A stretch of DNA of 64,000 nucleotides, from assembly GCF_003992065.1 (NCBI RefSeq), contig NZ_RQUZ01000007.1, positions 1 to 64,000 of the forward strand, in the 5' to 3' direction. Below the pieces are notes generated by a model. That model saw only the letters and a program-made list of their open reading frames with translations. It was not told the origin of the DNA and made no database searches. Source of the DNA: Veillonella seminalis. GTDB lineage: Bacteria; Bacillota; Negativicutes; Veillonellales; Veillonellaceae. Shown piece by piece: positions 56,060 to 64,000 of this stretch (the first letter of the stretch is position 1; each line of letters starts with the position of its first letter). Made by a program: the position numbers and the translations under genes.

Positions 56060-57364
56060 TTACGGAATGATGTGATAACTTTCAAATAATTTACGCAACT
56101 CTTCCGTATTGCGCTGAGTAGCTCCGCGATTTTCATAAATAATGTCCAGGCAATTTTTTCCCATCGTATCACGAAGTTCTTTATTTTTGCACAACATAAG
56201 CATTGTATCTGTTAACGTTTTGCCATCCTTAACCATGAGACAGGCTTTACGTGAACTTAAGAGTGAATAAATTTCTTTAAAATTGAACATATGCGGCCCA
56301 ACCAGAATCGGTTTACCGTGAGCCGCCGGTTCCAAAATATTATGACCACCTGTTCGTACCAGCGAACCGCCTACAAATATAATATCGCCTAAACTGTAAA
56401 GACGTCCCAATTCGCCGATGGTATCGAGTACTACTACCGGCGTCTTTTCATGTACCGGTCCGGTCATTTCACTGCGACAAATAGATTTTAAGCCAAACTT
56501 CTCGGCCAGTGCTTTCACATCATTGCCGCGCATAATCTCACGTGGTGCAATTAATAAACGAGCTTCCGGATAAGCTTTCAAAATTTCATTAAAAGCATTC
56601 AAAACGGCATCTTCTTCACCACGATGAGTACTGCCTGCTACAATGATCGGATGGTTACGGCCAAAACCGAATTCATCCTGCAGCTTAAGTTTCTCCTCAT
56701 CCGTTACCTGTGCATACGTCTGATCGTATTTTGTATTACCCGTTACGGTAATGCGTTCTTTGGCTGCCCCCAGATACTCAATATATTCCGCATCCAATTT
56801 AGATTGCATGCAGAAATATTGAATCGAAGCGAGCATTTCTTTAGTAAACGAACGAATCATCCAATAGCGTTTCATACTGCGATCGCTGATACGCCCATTT
56901 ACCATCATCACTGGAATTTTTTCATTTTCCGCAATGCGCAAGAAGTTCGGCCAAATTTCAGTTTCAACCAATAAAATCGTAATCGGTTTAATGATATCAA
57001 GAATACGACGTGTCAAAAACGGCAAATCCAAAGGGAAAAAGATAATCCCTTCTGCTTCCGGAATAATGCGATACGCCATGGCATGACCGGTTGCGGTAAC
57101 AACAGATACAACTACAACCGCTTCCGGAAATTTTTTCTTAATATCTTTAACAATCGGACTGGTTGCTACGATTTCACCAACCGAAGCGGCATGCACCCAA
57201 ATGGCACGACGCCCTTCAATTTTACGCATCAAGGTGTCGGGCATGAAACCGGCACTCTGCCGAATACGCTCGTAGAACCCTTCTTCAAACGCCAGGCGAT
57301 AGAGGATGACCGGTATCAAACCAATCCAATATATAATTAGTAATATGTTGTATACCCAATACAT
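56060..57364 (-). CDS. waaA: 3-deoxy-D-manno-octulosonic acid transferase
   Basis: 434 residues. N-terminal anchor helix (about 4-22), GT-B glycosyltransferase with IWVHAASVGE (the conserved Kdo transferase motif), VETEIWPNF, AGSTHRGEE, GGSLVRTGGHNILEPAAHGK. Adds one or more Kdo units to lipid IVA. The number of Kdo residues added cannot be read from sequence. Confidence 0.95.
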   Translation of the reverse strand: MYWVYNILLIIYWIGLIPVILYRLAFEEGFYERIRQSAGFMPDTLMRKIEGRRAIWVHAASVGEIVATSPIVKDIKKKFPEAVVVVSVVTATGHAMAYRIIPEAEGIIFFPLDLPFLTRRILDIIKPITILLVETEIWPNFLRIAENEKIPVMMVNGRISDRSMKRYWMIRSFTKEMLASIQYFCMQSKLDAEYIEYLGAAKERITVTGNTKYDQTYAQVTDEEKLKLQDEFGFGRNHPIIVAGSTHRGEEDAVLNAFNEILKAYPEARLLIAPREIMRGNDVKALAEKFGLKSICRSEMTGPVHEKTPVVVLDTIGELGRLYSLGDIIFVGGSLVRTGGHNILEPAAHGKPILVGPHMFNFKEIYSLLSSRKACLMVKDGKTLTDTMLMLCKNKELRDTMGKNCLDIIYENRGATQRNTEELRKLFESYHIIP

Positions 57365-57366
57365 CC

Positions 57367-59097
57367 TTAGTGTCCTTTACTAGCAAATTGCACCGAATAT
57401 AAATGTTGATAAAGACCGTTTTGAGCGAGTAAATCTTCATGAGTCCCCATTTCTTCAATATGGCCCTGACGCAAGACAATAATCTGATCCGCATTCTTGA
57501 TGGTACTGAGGCGGTGAGCAATAACAAAAGCCGTGCGGCCCTTCATCAAACGCTCCAACGCTTCCTGTACTAACTTTTCGCTTTCCGTATCAAGTGCGGA
57601 TGTAGCTTCATCTAAGATCAAAATCTTAGGATTCTTCAAAATAGCACGGGCAATAGCGATACGTTGTCGCTGACCGCCCGATAAAGAACTGCCGCGTTCA
57701 CCCACCATAGTATCGAAACCATGCGGTAATTTTTCAATAAATTCCAACGCATTGGCCGCTTTAGCTGCCGCGTACACTTCTTCTTCCGTACCGTCTAAAC
57801 GGCCGTATAAAATATTATCACGAATTGTCGAGTTAAATAACATCGTTTCCTGAGGCACCAAACCTACTTGTTCTCGCAACGAATTAAATGTCACATCGCG
57901 TACATCGATACCATCAATGCGCAATGTCCCCGAAGTTACATCATAAAAGCGCGGTAACAAATTGGCAATCGTTGTTTTACCGGCACCTGACGGACCTACA
58001 ATGGCCACAACGCGGCCGGCCGGCACCGTAAGCGATACATCATTTAAAGCCATTTTTTCACCGTCATAGGAGAACGACACATGATCGAACTCAACCTGCC
58101 CTGCTAAATCAGGTAAGGCAACGGCATCTTTTTTCTCTTTAACTTCCGGTTCCGTATCCAAAATCTCAAACACACGGTCGCCGGCAGCCATAGCTTTTTG
58201 AATATTGCCGTATACTTGACTTAATCGCTTAACCGGGTTGGACAAGTTAATCGCATAAATCAAGAAAGCGATTAAAGACCCGGCGGAAATCGCACCGGTA
58301 ACTACGGAATAACCGCCGTACCAGAGAATTACCGTTACCGCAATAGCGGCGGAAAATTCAACGAGCGGGCTCAACAAAGCGGATAACTTGGTAGCTTTCA
58401 TAGCAGCCAGAAAATTGCGCTTATTTTCCTTTTCAAAACGTACAACTTCGTAATCTTCACGGGCAAAGGAGCGAACAACGCGAATCCCGGAAATAACTTC
58501 CTGCAAAAGCGACGTAATATCCGCTATACGGCCCTGTACTTCATGACCGGCAGAGCGTAAACGTTTGCCGAAAATATTGATAAGGCCAAGCACAATCGGC
58601 ACGATAATCAGTGTTACCAAGGTGAGCTTCCAGTCGATAAGAATCATAGAAACCAAAGACCCCACCAACGTAACCCCTTCGGTAATGAAGGAAATCAGAT
58701 TATCGACGATAGCCGTCTGTAAAGCCCCGACGTCATTTGTTAAATTACTCATGACTACGCCCGTCTTACGACGATCAAAATACGCTTGATCAAGACGTTG
58801 TAAATGTTTAAACAGGGCTTCGCGAATGTCGATGATAACGCGCTGACCGATATAGCTCATAGTGTAAGTCTGGCCGTAGGTGGCAAAGCCACGCACTAAG
58901 AATACCAATAAAATAGCAACCACGATGAGATTTAACATGGCCATATCTTTGGCTTGAAGCACGTCATCCACAACGTTTTTAATAAGCCAAGGCACTACTA
59001 AATAAGCAGCTGCCGCTAAAATCATACAAACAAGACCGAATACCAAGCGTCCGATATATGGTTTGATGTATACTAATAATCGTTTATAACTTCCCAT
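57367..59097 (-). CDS. msbA: Lipid A export ABC transporter MsbA
   Basis: 576 residues, a half-size exporter: six helices in the first 320 residues, then ABC domain with Walker A GPSGAGKTT, signature LSGGQRQR and Walker B ILILDEATSALD. Flips core-lipid A across the inner membrane. Starts inside the end of lpxB (14-base overlap) and precedes waaA. General lipid/drug exporter is the alternative, but the position inside the lipid A cluster favours MsbA. Confidence 0.92.
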   Translation of the reverse strand: MGSYKRLLVYIKPYIGRLVFGLVCMILAAAAYLVVPWLIKNVVDDVLQAKDMAMLNLIVVAILLVFLVRGFATYGQTYTMSYIGQRVIIDIREALFKHLQRLDQAYFDRRKTGVVMSNLTNDVGALQTAIVDNLISFITEGVTLVGSLVSMILIDWKLTLVTLIIVPIVLGLINIFGKRLRSAGHEVQGRIADITSLLQEVISGIRVVRSFAREDYEVVRFEKENKRNFLAAMKATKLSALLSPLVEFSAAIAVTVILWYGGYSVVTGAISAGSLIAFLIYAINLSNPVKRLSQVYGNIQKAMAAGDRVFEILDTEPEVKEKKDAVALPDLAGQVEFDHVSFSYDGEKMALNDVSLTVPAGRVVAIVGPSGAGKTTIANLLPRFYDVTSGTLRIDGIDVRDVTFNSLREQVGLVPQETMLFNSTIRDNILYGRLDGTEEEVYAAAKAANALEFIEKLPHGFDTMVGERGSSLSGGQRQRIAIARAILKNPKILILDEATSALDTESEKLVQEALERLMKGRTAFVIAHRLSTIKNADQIIVLRQGHIEEMGTHEDLLAQNGLYQHLYSVQFASKGH

Positions 59098-60250
59098 TCA
59101 TATCCTCCGAAACCTTATGACTCTCGCCGGCCACGGATGCTACCAATTGGGCCACCCGCTCCACTGCCCCGGCTCCGCCCAACGCTTCTTTAACGTGGTG
59201 CAAATCTTCAATCATGGTATTTCGTCTAGCCGAATCATCCAGCAGCGAATTCAATTGTGCTGCAATATTCACAGGTGTTACCTCGCCCTGCAATAATTCG
59301 GGAATCACTTCACGGCCCGCCACAATATTCGGCAAGCCCACATGAGTTAAATTAACCAATAATTTGCCAAGCATAAATGTTACCGGCGATAAACGGTACA
59401 GCAAAATGGTAGGCAACCCCATTAAAGCTGTTTCAAGCGTTGCCGTTCCCGACGCCGCCAAACATAAATCACAGCTTTGCATCAAGTCATAAGTATGATC
59501 TTCCGTTATGGTAACCGGCACCTTATATTTGACAATAATCGCATCTAATTCTTCTTTATCAATCGTATGCGCACGCGGCAAGTAAAATGCCAAATTGCTA
59601 TGCTTTTGCATAACAAGCTCCGCACCTGCCAACATGCGGTCCAAAAGTCCCATTACTTCCTGCTTGCGACTTCCCGGCATGAGTAATATCCGTTTAGTAT
59701 CAGCCGGCATATTGAAATAGGCTGTGCTTTCTTCATAGCTCATAGTCGGCTTCACAATATCTACCAACGGATTCCCCACAAATTCCACATCAACGCCAAA
59801 CTCGCGATAGGCTTCCGCTTCAAACGGAAATATGGAGGCTACTTTCGTCACGGTTTTAGCAATATCTTTACCGCGACTGCGATGCCATGCCCAAATAGTA
59901 GGCGCAATATAATATACAACCGGAATTCCCAGGTCATGAGCCACTTTAGCCAGTTTCATATTAAAACCGGGATAATCTACACAGACCAACACATCCGGCT
60001 TTTCCCGTATCATAATTTCTTTTAAATAAGTTCTTAGTTTGAAAAAAGAAGGCAATGCCTTAACAATTTCCACAATGCCGATATAGCCGAGTTGTTTAAT
60101 ATCATAAACAATCTCAACACCGGCCGCAGCCATGAGCGAACCGCCCATACCGAGCATGGTTACTTCGGGATATAATTTTTTTAACGCACCGGCCACACTG
60201 GCTGCATGCGTATCGCCCGATGCTTCTCCGGCGGAAAACATGACTTTCAT
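59084..60250 (-). CDS. lpxB: Lipid A disaccharide synthase LpxB
   Basis: 388 residues from ATG 60250 (GGAGG upstream). GT-B fold with FSAGEASGDTHA, GMGGSLMAAAGV, VCVDYPGFNMKLAK, MPGSRKQEV and SGTATLETALMG. Joins lipid X to UDP-diacylglucosamine. Immediately after lpxI in the operon. Confidence 0.96.
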   Translation of the reverse strand: MKVMFSAGEASGDTHAASVAGALKKLYPEVTMLGMGGSLMAAAGVEIVYDIKQLGYIGIVEIVKALPSFFKLRTYLKEIMIREKPDVLVCVDYPGFNMKLAKVAHDLGIPVVYYIAPTIWAWHRSRGKDIAKTVTKVASIFPFEAEAYREFGVDVEFVGNPLVDIVKPTMSYEESTAYFNMPADTKRILLMPGSRKQEVMGLLDRMLAGAELVMQKHSNLAFYLPRAHTIDKEELDAIIVKYKVPVTITEDHTYDLMQSCDLCLAASGTATLETALMGLPTILLYRLSPVTFMLGKLLVNLTHVGLPNIVAGREVIPELLQGEVTPVNIAAQLNSLLDDSARRNTMIEDLHHVKEALGGAGAVERVAQLVASVAGESHKVSEDMNGKL

Positions 60251-60270
60251 CAGAACCTCCAAGATATTAA

Positions 60271-61092
60271 TTATTCTTCATCGGGACCGTCAACGGCACA
60301 GATGATTAATCCTTTTTCATTGGCCAGCTTAAGAACTTCTTCCTGTTCTACAAAGATTGTTCGCTCCGCTTCCATAGCCAAAATTTTACAATCACTGTCG
60401 AGCATGGATTTGATTGTCGTAAGGCCTACGGCCGGCACATCAAAGCGTACATCCTGGCGCGGCTTGGCCGTTTTTACAACCACCGCATTACCGCGTCCCA
60501 AGGCACCGCCACGCTTAATGCAGGCATCAGTACCTTCAATCGCTTCTATCGCCATGACCGCCATGTCTTTAACCACTACGGTCTGACCGATATCAAGTCC
60601 GCCCATTTGTTTTGCCACATCAAAACCGAAGAGGATATCCGCCATTTGTTCCTTGGACGGTTTGGCTTTCGTCAAAACGCCCGCCTTAGGCATAAGCGGT
60701 TTCATATAAACGGTCTGGTCTACTACGTTAATACCTTCTTTATGCAACTCTTCCACAATAGTCAGCATAATGGTATCATCTTTGCGATTACGCAATTTCG
60801 TCAACAACCGAATAGTGCGTAAATCCGGCATTACCAACCCTTTAAATAAAATCTCTTTTGTTACTTTGCCCAGCATAGTAACTTCCGTGATGCCTTCTTT
60901 ATGAAGTGTTTTAAAGATTTTATCAATTTTAGCCACATTAATTTCATAAAACGCATCAGCTTCCGCTCTAAGTGCCGGTTCCGTGTCGGGAATAACAGCA
61001 ATAACGACTACTTCATAGCCTTCCGATTGCGCTGCTCGTAAAAATTCTACCGGCAATTTACCTACGCCGGCCAGTAATCCGACTTTTGCCAT
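60271..61092 (-). CDS. lpxI: UDP-2,3-diacylglucosamine pyrophosphatase LpxI
   Basis: 273 residues from ATG 61092 (GGGAGG upstream). DUF1009 family, the alternative to LpxH: VGLLAGVGKLPVEFL at the N-terminus, then the C-terminal domain with GQTVVVKDMAVMAIEAIEGTD and KTAKPRQDVRFDVPAVGL. Splits UDP-diacyl-GlcN to lipid X. The choice of LpxI rather than LpxH is typical of alphaproteobacteria and also of Negativicutes. Confidence 0.93.
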   Translation of the reverse strand: MAKVGLLAGVGKLPVEFLRAAQSEGYEVVVIAVIPDTEPALRAEADAFYEINVAKIDKIFKTLHKEGITEVTMLGKVTKEILFKGLVMPDLRTIRLLTKLRNRKDDTIMLTIVEELHKEGINVVDQTVYMKPLMPKAGVLTKAKPSKEQMADILFGFDVAKQMGGLDIGQTVVVKDMAVMAIEAIEGTDACIKRGGALGRGNAVVVKTAKPRQDVRFDVPAVGLTTIKSMLDSDCKILAMEAERTIFVEQEEVLKLANEKGLIICAVDGPDEE

Positions 61093-61159
61093 CGTTTCCT
61101 CCCAGTTTTTTATAGACATAATATATTATATTATATCAAATTTCACCTTATTTTTGAAC

Positions 61160-61219
61160 AAAAAGAGCCTTCCCTTTCAGGGTCAAACCACTCTTTTGAC
61201 CCGTCAAGGCAAGACTCTT
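61160..61219 (-). terminator. Hairpin between lpxA and lpxI
   Basis: Nested stems: AAGAG/CTCTT outside and GGGTCAAA/TTTTGACCC inside, with T5 on the minus strand. It lies just after lpxA, inside the cluster, so it may set lower expression of lpxI onward, or those genes have their own promoter. Confidence 0.7.
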
Positions 61220-61224
61220 ACTTT

Positions 61225-62037
61225 TTAATCACGACGAAGGCGCATAATGCCGCGGTCTGCATTGCGTAAGAAACGCAATAGGTTTTCAATTTCTACGGAA
61301 GAGTTTAATTGCATTTCCATTTCTTCAATCGCTCTGGATAAGCTGAAACCGGAACGATAAATAATGCGGAAAGCCTGTTTTAAATCATGACGTACTTCTT
61401 CAGAAATTCCGGCACGGGATAAACCTACCGAATTAAGGCCGATTACACGAGCAGGCTGGCCGTCGGCAATTACGTATGGCGGAATATCCTGTACTACTTT
61501 AGCCATACCGCCAACCATAGCATTACGACCGATTTTTACGAATTGATGAATTCCGGCGATACCACCGATAACAACACGATCTTCAACAATTACATGGCCC
61601 GCAAGCCCTGCACAATTACTCATAATTACATTATTGCCTACAATACAGTTATGAGCAACATGAGTGCATGCCTGGAACAGACAGTTATTGCCTACACGAG
61701 TTTCTTCGCCTTCACCGGTTGCACGACTGATGGTAACACATTCGCGAATGACTGTTTCATCACCGATATTACAAAAACTTTTTTCCCCTTTGAACTTCAA
61801 ATCCTGCGGTTCCAAACCGACAGCGGCGCCGGGGTAAATTTCACAACGTTGTCCAATGGTAGTCCATCCGCCTACTACTACATTGGCGCCTATTTTGGTG
61901 CCGTCACCGATGGTTACATTTTCCCCAATCACGGCACCGGGGCCTATAATTACCCCTTTGCCGATTTTGGCGTCCGGATGTACCACCGCTGTGCTATGTA
62001 TATTAGAGGTAGCATTTTCCATGCCTACTACTATCAT
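61225..62037 (-). CDS. lpxA: UDP-N-acetylglucosamine acyltransferase LpxA
   Basis: 270 residues. Left-handed beta helix of hexapeptide repeats (IGKGVIIGPGAVIGENVTIG) over the first 190 residues with the active-site motif CTHVAHNC, then a C-terminal helical domain (RAGISEEVRHDLKQAFR). Transfers a 3-hydroxyacyl chain from ACP to UDP-GlcNAc, first step of lipid A. ATG 62037 has AAGGAG eight bases upstream. Confidence 0.96.
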   Translation of the reverse strand: MIVVGMENATSNIHSTAVVHPDAKIGKGVIIGPGAVIGENVTIGDGTKIGANVVVGGWTTIGQRCEIYPGAAVGLEPQDLKFKGEKSFCNIGDETVIRECVTISRATGEGEETRVGNNCLFQACTHVAHNCIVGNNVIMSNCAGLAGHVIVEDRVVIGGIAGIHQFVKIGRNAMVGGMAKVVQDIPPYVIADGQPARVIGLNSVGLSRAGISEEVRHDLKQAFRIIYRSGFSLSRAIEEMEMQLNSSVEIENLLRFLRNADRGIMRLRRD

Positions 62038-62181
62038 CTATGTCACTCCTTGCTCTGTTGAGATTGCGACTATTACGCTATATGCTTGCTTTATTAATTA
62101 CATAATCGTAATAAAACAAAATTTGTGAACTTTCATTTTAAAGGATTTTACAATCATTAACAGAGAAATTTTATAATATTC

Positions 62182-62214
62182 AAGAGAAAATGTACCAGTA
62201 TCACATTTTCTCTT
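62182..62214 (-). terminator. Perfect hairpin after fabZ
   Basis: 12-base perfect stem AAGAGAAAATGT (62182-62193) / ACATTTTCTCTT (62203-62214). The T-rich side is on the plus strand and the minus strand continues TTGAATATT, so it is a weak terminator or a stability element between fabZ and lpxA. Confidence 0.5.
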
Positions 62215-62228
62215 AAGTTTTTAGAATA

Positions 62229-62660
62229 TTACTTTCTCACAAGTGCAAACATGTATTCGCCACTGGCTACTAATTTATCGCCAACGTAAGCTTTACCTTC
62301 TACCTTACCCATTTTGCCTTTGATTTTTACAACTTCCGCTTCCATACGAACTTGATCGCCCGGTTTTACAGGATGACGGAAACGTACTTTATCAATGCCC
62401 GTAAACATAGGTGTAAGACCGCGATTTTCTTCAGGATATAAAAGCGCAATACCGCCTACCTGAGCAATCGCTTCAGTCAACAATACACCCGGCATTACAG
62501 GATTTCCCGGGAAATGGCCTTGGAAGAACAACTCATTCATAGTTGCATTTTTAATGCCTACGGCACGTTTCATAGGTTCCAATTCAATAATACGATCAAC
62601 CAATAATAGCGGGTATCGATGCGGTAAAATTTCCATAATGTCTTCAACTGTAAGAATCAT
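62229..62660 (-). CDS. fabZ: 3-hydroxyacyl-ACP dehydratase FabZ
   Basis: 143 residues, hot-dog fold. Catalytic His49 in [11 protein letters not shown] and Glu63 in LTEAIAQ. Dehydrates hydroxyacyl-ACP in fatty acid synthesis, competing with LpxA for the same substrate. The lpxC-fabZ-lpxA order is a classic lipid A arrangement. One base after lpxC. Confidence 0.96.
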   Translation of the reverse strand: MILTVEDIMEILPHRYPLLLVDRIIELEPMKRAVGIKNATMNELFFQGHFPGNPVMPGVLLTEAIAQVGGIALLYPEENRGLTPMFTGIDKVRFRHPVKPGDQVRMEAEVVKIKGKMGKVEGKAYVGDKLVASGEYMFALVRK

Positions 62661-62661
62661 C

Positions 62662-63495
62662 TTAATCCTCCTTCATTTCTTGCAAAATTTCACGGGCTAA
62701 GCGCGAATTTAATTCATGACTCGACTTTAACGCAATAATATGGCCTTTAATAGGACCTAGGAGAAATAAGTCCCCAAGAATATCCAAAATTTTATGCCGA
62801 ACCAATTCATCATCAAAACGCGGAACCGATAAACATTTGGTATCATCATATACCAAAACATTATCTACATTGCCGCCCTTAGCCAATCCCATGGCTTGTA
62901 ATTGCTTTAATTCACTCATAAAACCAATGGTGCGAGCCGGTGAAATTTCACGTTCAAACACGTCAGAATCTATATCAATATCCACTTGTTGTATTCCCAG
63001 CAGCGGATGATTGTTGACAGAAGTAAAAGTTACACGTAAACCGTCATACGGTACGATTAAAATATAGCGGTCGCCGTCATACACAGTATGAGCTTGTTTT
63101 ACCGCATATACGCTACGTTCTGCGTCTAATTCTTTAACGCCTGCTGTCTGCATCAGATCTACAAACACAGCAGCACTGCCGTCTCCGATAGGAGGTTCCG
63201 GCGAATTCAATTCTACATAGCAATTATCTATGCTTAAACCATAAAAAGCCGCCAATAAATGTTCTACCGTAAACACTTTGGCTTCACCCGATTCCAAGGT
63301 GGTAGCCCGGTTCGTATTGGTAACATTGGACGGAGTTGCTTTTACTGAAGGATTCCCCGGTAAATCGGTGCGCACAAACACAATCCCTGTATCAGCTGCT
63401 GCCGGCCGTAATGTCATGGTCACCGGCAGACCGCTATGGAGTCCTGTGCCTTCATAGGCAATTTCTTTAACGAGGGTCTTTTGTTTAAGTACCAT
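62662..63495 (-). CDS. lpxC: UDP-3-O-acyl-N-acetylglucosamine deacetylase LpxC
   Basis: 277 residues from ATG 63495, which has AAAGGAGGAG upstream; the frame opens 22 codons earlier without a site. Zinc deacetylase and committed step of lipid A synthesis. Zinc ligand His79 in [12 protein letters not shown], and the second region [11 protein letters not shown] supplies a His and Asp. The N-terminal domain carries GTGLHSG. First gene of the LPS operon. Confidence 0.96.
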   Translation of the reverse strand: MVLKQKTLVKEIAYEGTGLHSGLPVTMTLRPAAADTGIVFVRTDLPGNPSVKATPSNVTNTNRATTLESGEAKVFTVEHLLAAFYGLSIDNCYVELNSPEPPIGDGSAAVFVDLMQTAGVKELDAERSVYAVKQAHTVYDGDRYILIVPYDGLRVTFTSVNNHPLLGIQQVDIDIDSDVFEREISPARTIGFMSELKQLQAMGLAKGGNVDNVLVYDDTKCLSVPRFDDELVRHKILDILGDLFLLGPIKGHIIALKSSHELNSRLAREILQEMKED

Positions 63496-63533
63496 CAGAC
63501 TCCTCCTTTCCTTGTCATAACCTGGGAACGATA

Positions 63534-63580
63534 AGAGTGACCCTTTTATTCTGTTGCACATACATTGCTAAGGTCACTCT
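63534..63580 (-). other. Hairpin in the lpxC leader
   Basis: AGAGTGACC (63534-63542) / GGTCACTCT (63572-63580), a perfect 9-base stem with a 29-base loop, near the start of the expected lpxC transcript. No T run follows, so it is not a terminator; it may affect lpxC message stability. Confidence 0.4.
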
Positions 63581-63598
63581 CATAATACACTGTCTTTT

Positions 63599-63628
63599 AT
63601 TATATACTATTCTCAAAAGACATGGCAA
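63599..63628 (-). promoter_or_regulatory. Promoter of the lpxC operon
   Basis: Minus strand: -35 TTGCCA (63623-63628), 18-base spacer, perfect -10 TATAAT (63599-63604), just beyond the end of the upstream acyltransferase gene. Confidence 0.65.
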
Positions 63629-63636
63629 GTACGGCC

Positions 63637-64000
63637 TCAGTCTTTCATTGGGTCCGGTGGTACTTCCATTTTACCGCTATAATAACGACGTGTCCATTTC
63701 CAACGATTGTGGAGCCAGAACCAGTCTTCCGGATAGCGTCTGATATAGTCTTCTATCCATTCATTTAAACGAGTCAAAGTAACCGCCGTATCGCGTTTCT
63801 TATCATCCGTATGTTCCGCATAAAACGGCGGATGAACGGTTACAATATATTTTTCTTGGAACTCATCATAACGAATCGTTACCGGTATAATCGGTACATC
63901 CTGCATACGCCCCATCACGGCAGGACCTACCGGTGTTAATGTTTCATAACCGAAGAACGGAACCAACTGGCCTTGAGCGGCCGGATCCTGATCCATAATT
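63637..64000 (-). CDS. Lipid A acyltransferase, LpxL/HtrB family (5' part outside the window)
   Basis: C-terminal 121 codons only. The frame is open through the window edge. MDQDPAAQGQL corresponds to the DQD region after the catalytic segment, then VGPAVMGRMQDVPIIPVTIR and the C-terminal RRYPEDWFWLHNRWKW that the family shares with the gene at 50787. Should acylate lipid A. It ends just before the lpxC promoter. Confidence 0.85.
   Translation of the reverse strand, partial: IMDQDPAAQGQLVPFFGYETLTPVGPAVMGRMQDVPIIPVTIRYDEFQEKYIVTVHPPFYAEHTDDKKRDTAVTLTRLNEWIEDYIRRYPEDWFWLHNRWKWTRRYYSGKMEVPPDPMKD

Noticed and set aside
57367-59097. General multidrug exporter instead of MsbA
   Set aside because: The gene lies between lpxB and waaA with overlap, which favours lipid A flipping, though sequence alone cannot exclude wider specificity.

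Overview
The window looks like chromosomal DNA from a Veillonella-type bacterium (class Negativicutes, a Firmicute with an outer membrane). The main reason is the mixture of gene sets. The right third carries an almost complete lipid A / Kdo / LPS-export cluster (lpxC, fabZ, lpxA, lpxI, lpxB, msbA, waaA, lpxK, kdsB, kdsA, kdsD, kdsC, lpxL-type acyltransferase, lptC, lptA, lptB, lptF/G). The left two thirds keep Firmicute-style gene orders (ylxM-ffh-rpsP-khpA-ylqD-rimM-trmD; alaS-ireB-ruvX-DUF1292-mltG-trmR-trhP) and Firmicute regulation (a T-box leader before thrS). Genus assignment rests on remembered family features, not on a search.

Layout. Almost everything is on the minus strand. 1-650: leader and tandem promoters of a leftward rRNA operon whose genes lie outside the window. 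650-3605: iron/cobalamin-type ABC importer. 3.7-7.5 kb: accessory stretch with a small secreted protein, a small unknown protein, a decayed pepT and a frameshifted MFS transporter. 7.7-17.0 kb: a long co-directional run ruvC-ruvA-ruvB-spoIID-queA-tgt-yajC-fau-secD-secF between a promoter at 16.95 kb and a terminator at 7.7 kb. 17.0-22.0 kb: glutamine-amidotransferase-like hydrolase, then the ylxM-ffh-...-trmD operon. 22.1-22.4 kb: an ORF-free segment bracketed by two minus-strand terminators. 22.6-27.7 kb: copper module (copA, csoR, CsoR-type operators) next to the only three plus-strand genes (IMPACT-family protein, LysR regulator, CPYC redox protein). 27.8-32.8 kb: cycA-type permease, a broken Tat-exported DUF362 gene, and thrS with its T-box. 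32.8-39.9 kb: the tRNA-modification / mltG / alaS operon. 39.9-46 kb: metal ABC importer without a binding protein, NlpC/P60 hydrolase, glycosyltransferase, lepB, YitT protein and a YqgF-like protein. 46.2-64 kb: DUF3084 membrane protein followed by the LPS cluster, cut by the right edge inside a second acyltransferase.

How the genes work together. The LPS genes cover lipid A assembly (LpxC, LpxA, LpxI, LpxB, LpxK), Kdo supply (KdsD, KdsA, KdsC, KdsB) and transfer (WaaA), acylation, flipping across the inner membrane (MsbA) and extraction/transport to the outer membrane (LptB, LptF/G, LptC, LptA). SecD/SecF/YajC, Ffh and LepB supply protein export. Tgt/QueA and TrhP/TrmR modify the tRNA wobble position 34. 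CopA and CsoR form a copper efflux switch.

I see no CRISPR array, phage, transposase or tRNA gene. The most unusual material is the cluster of three decaying genes (pepT, MFS, DUF362), the spread of CsoR-type operators beyond the copper operon towards a LysR gene, the terminator-bracketed ORF-free segment at 22.1-22.4 kb, and an LPS export set with a single LptF/LptG-type permease gene.
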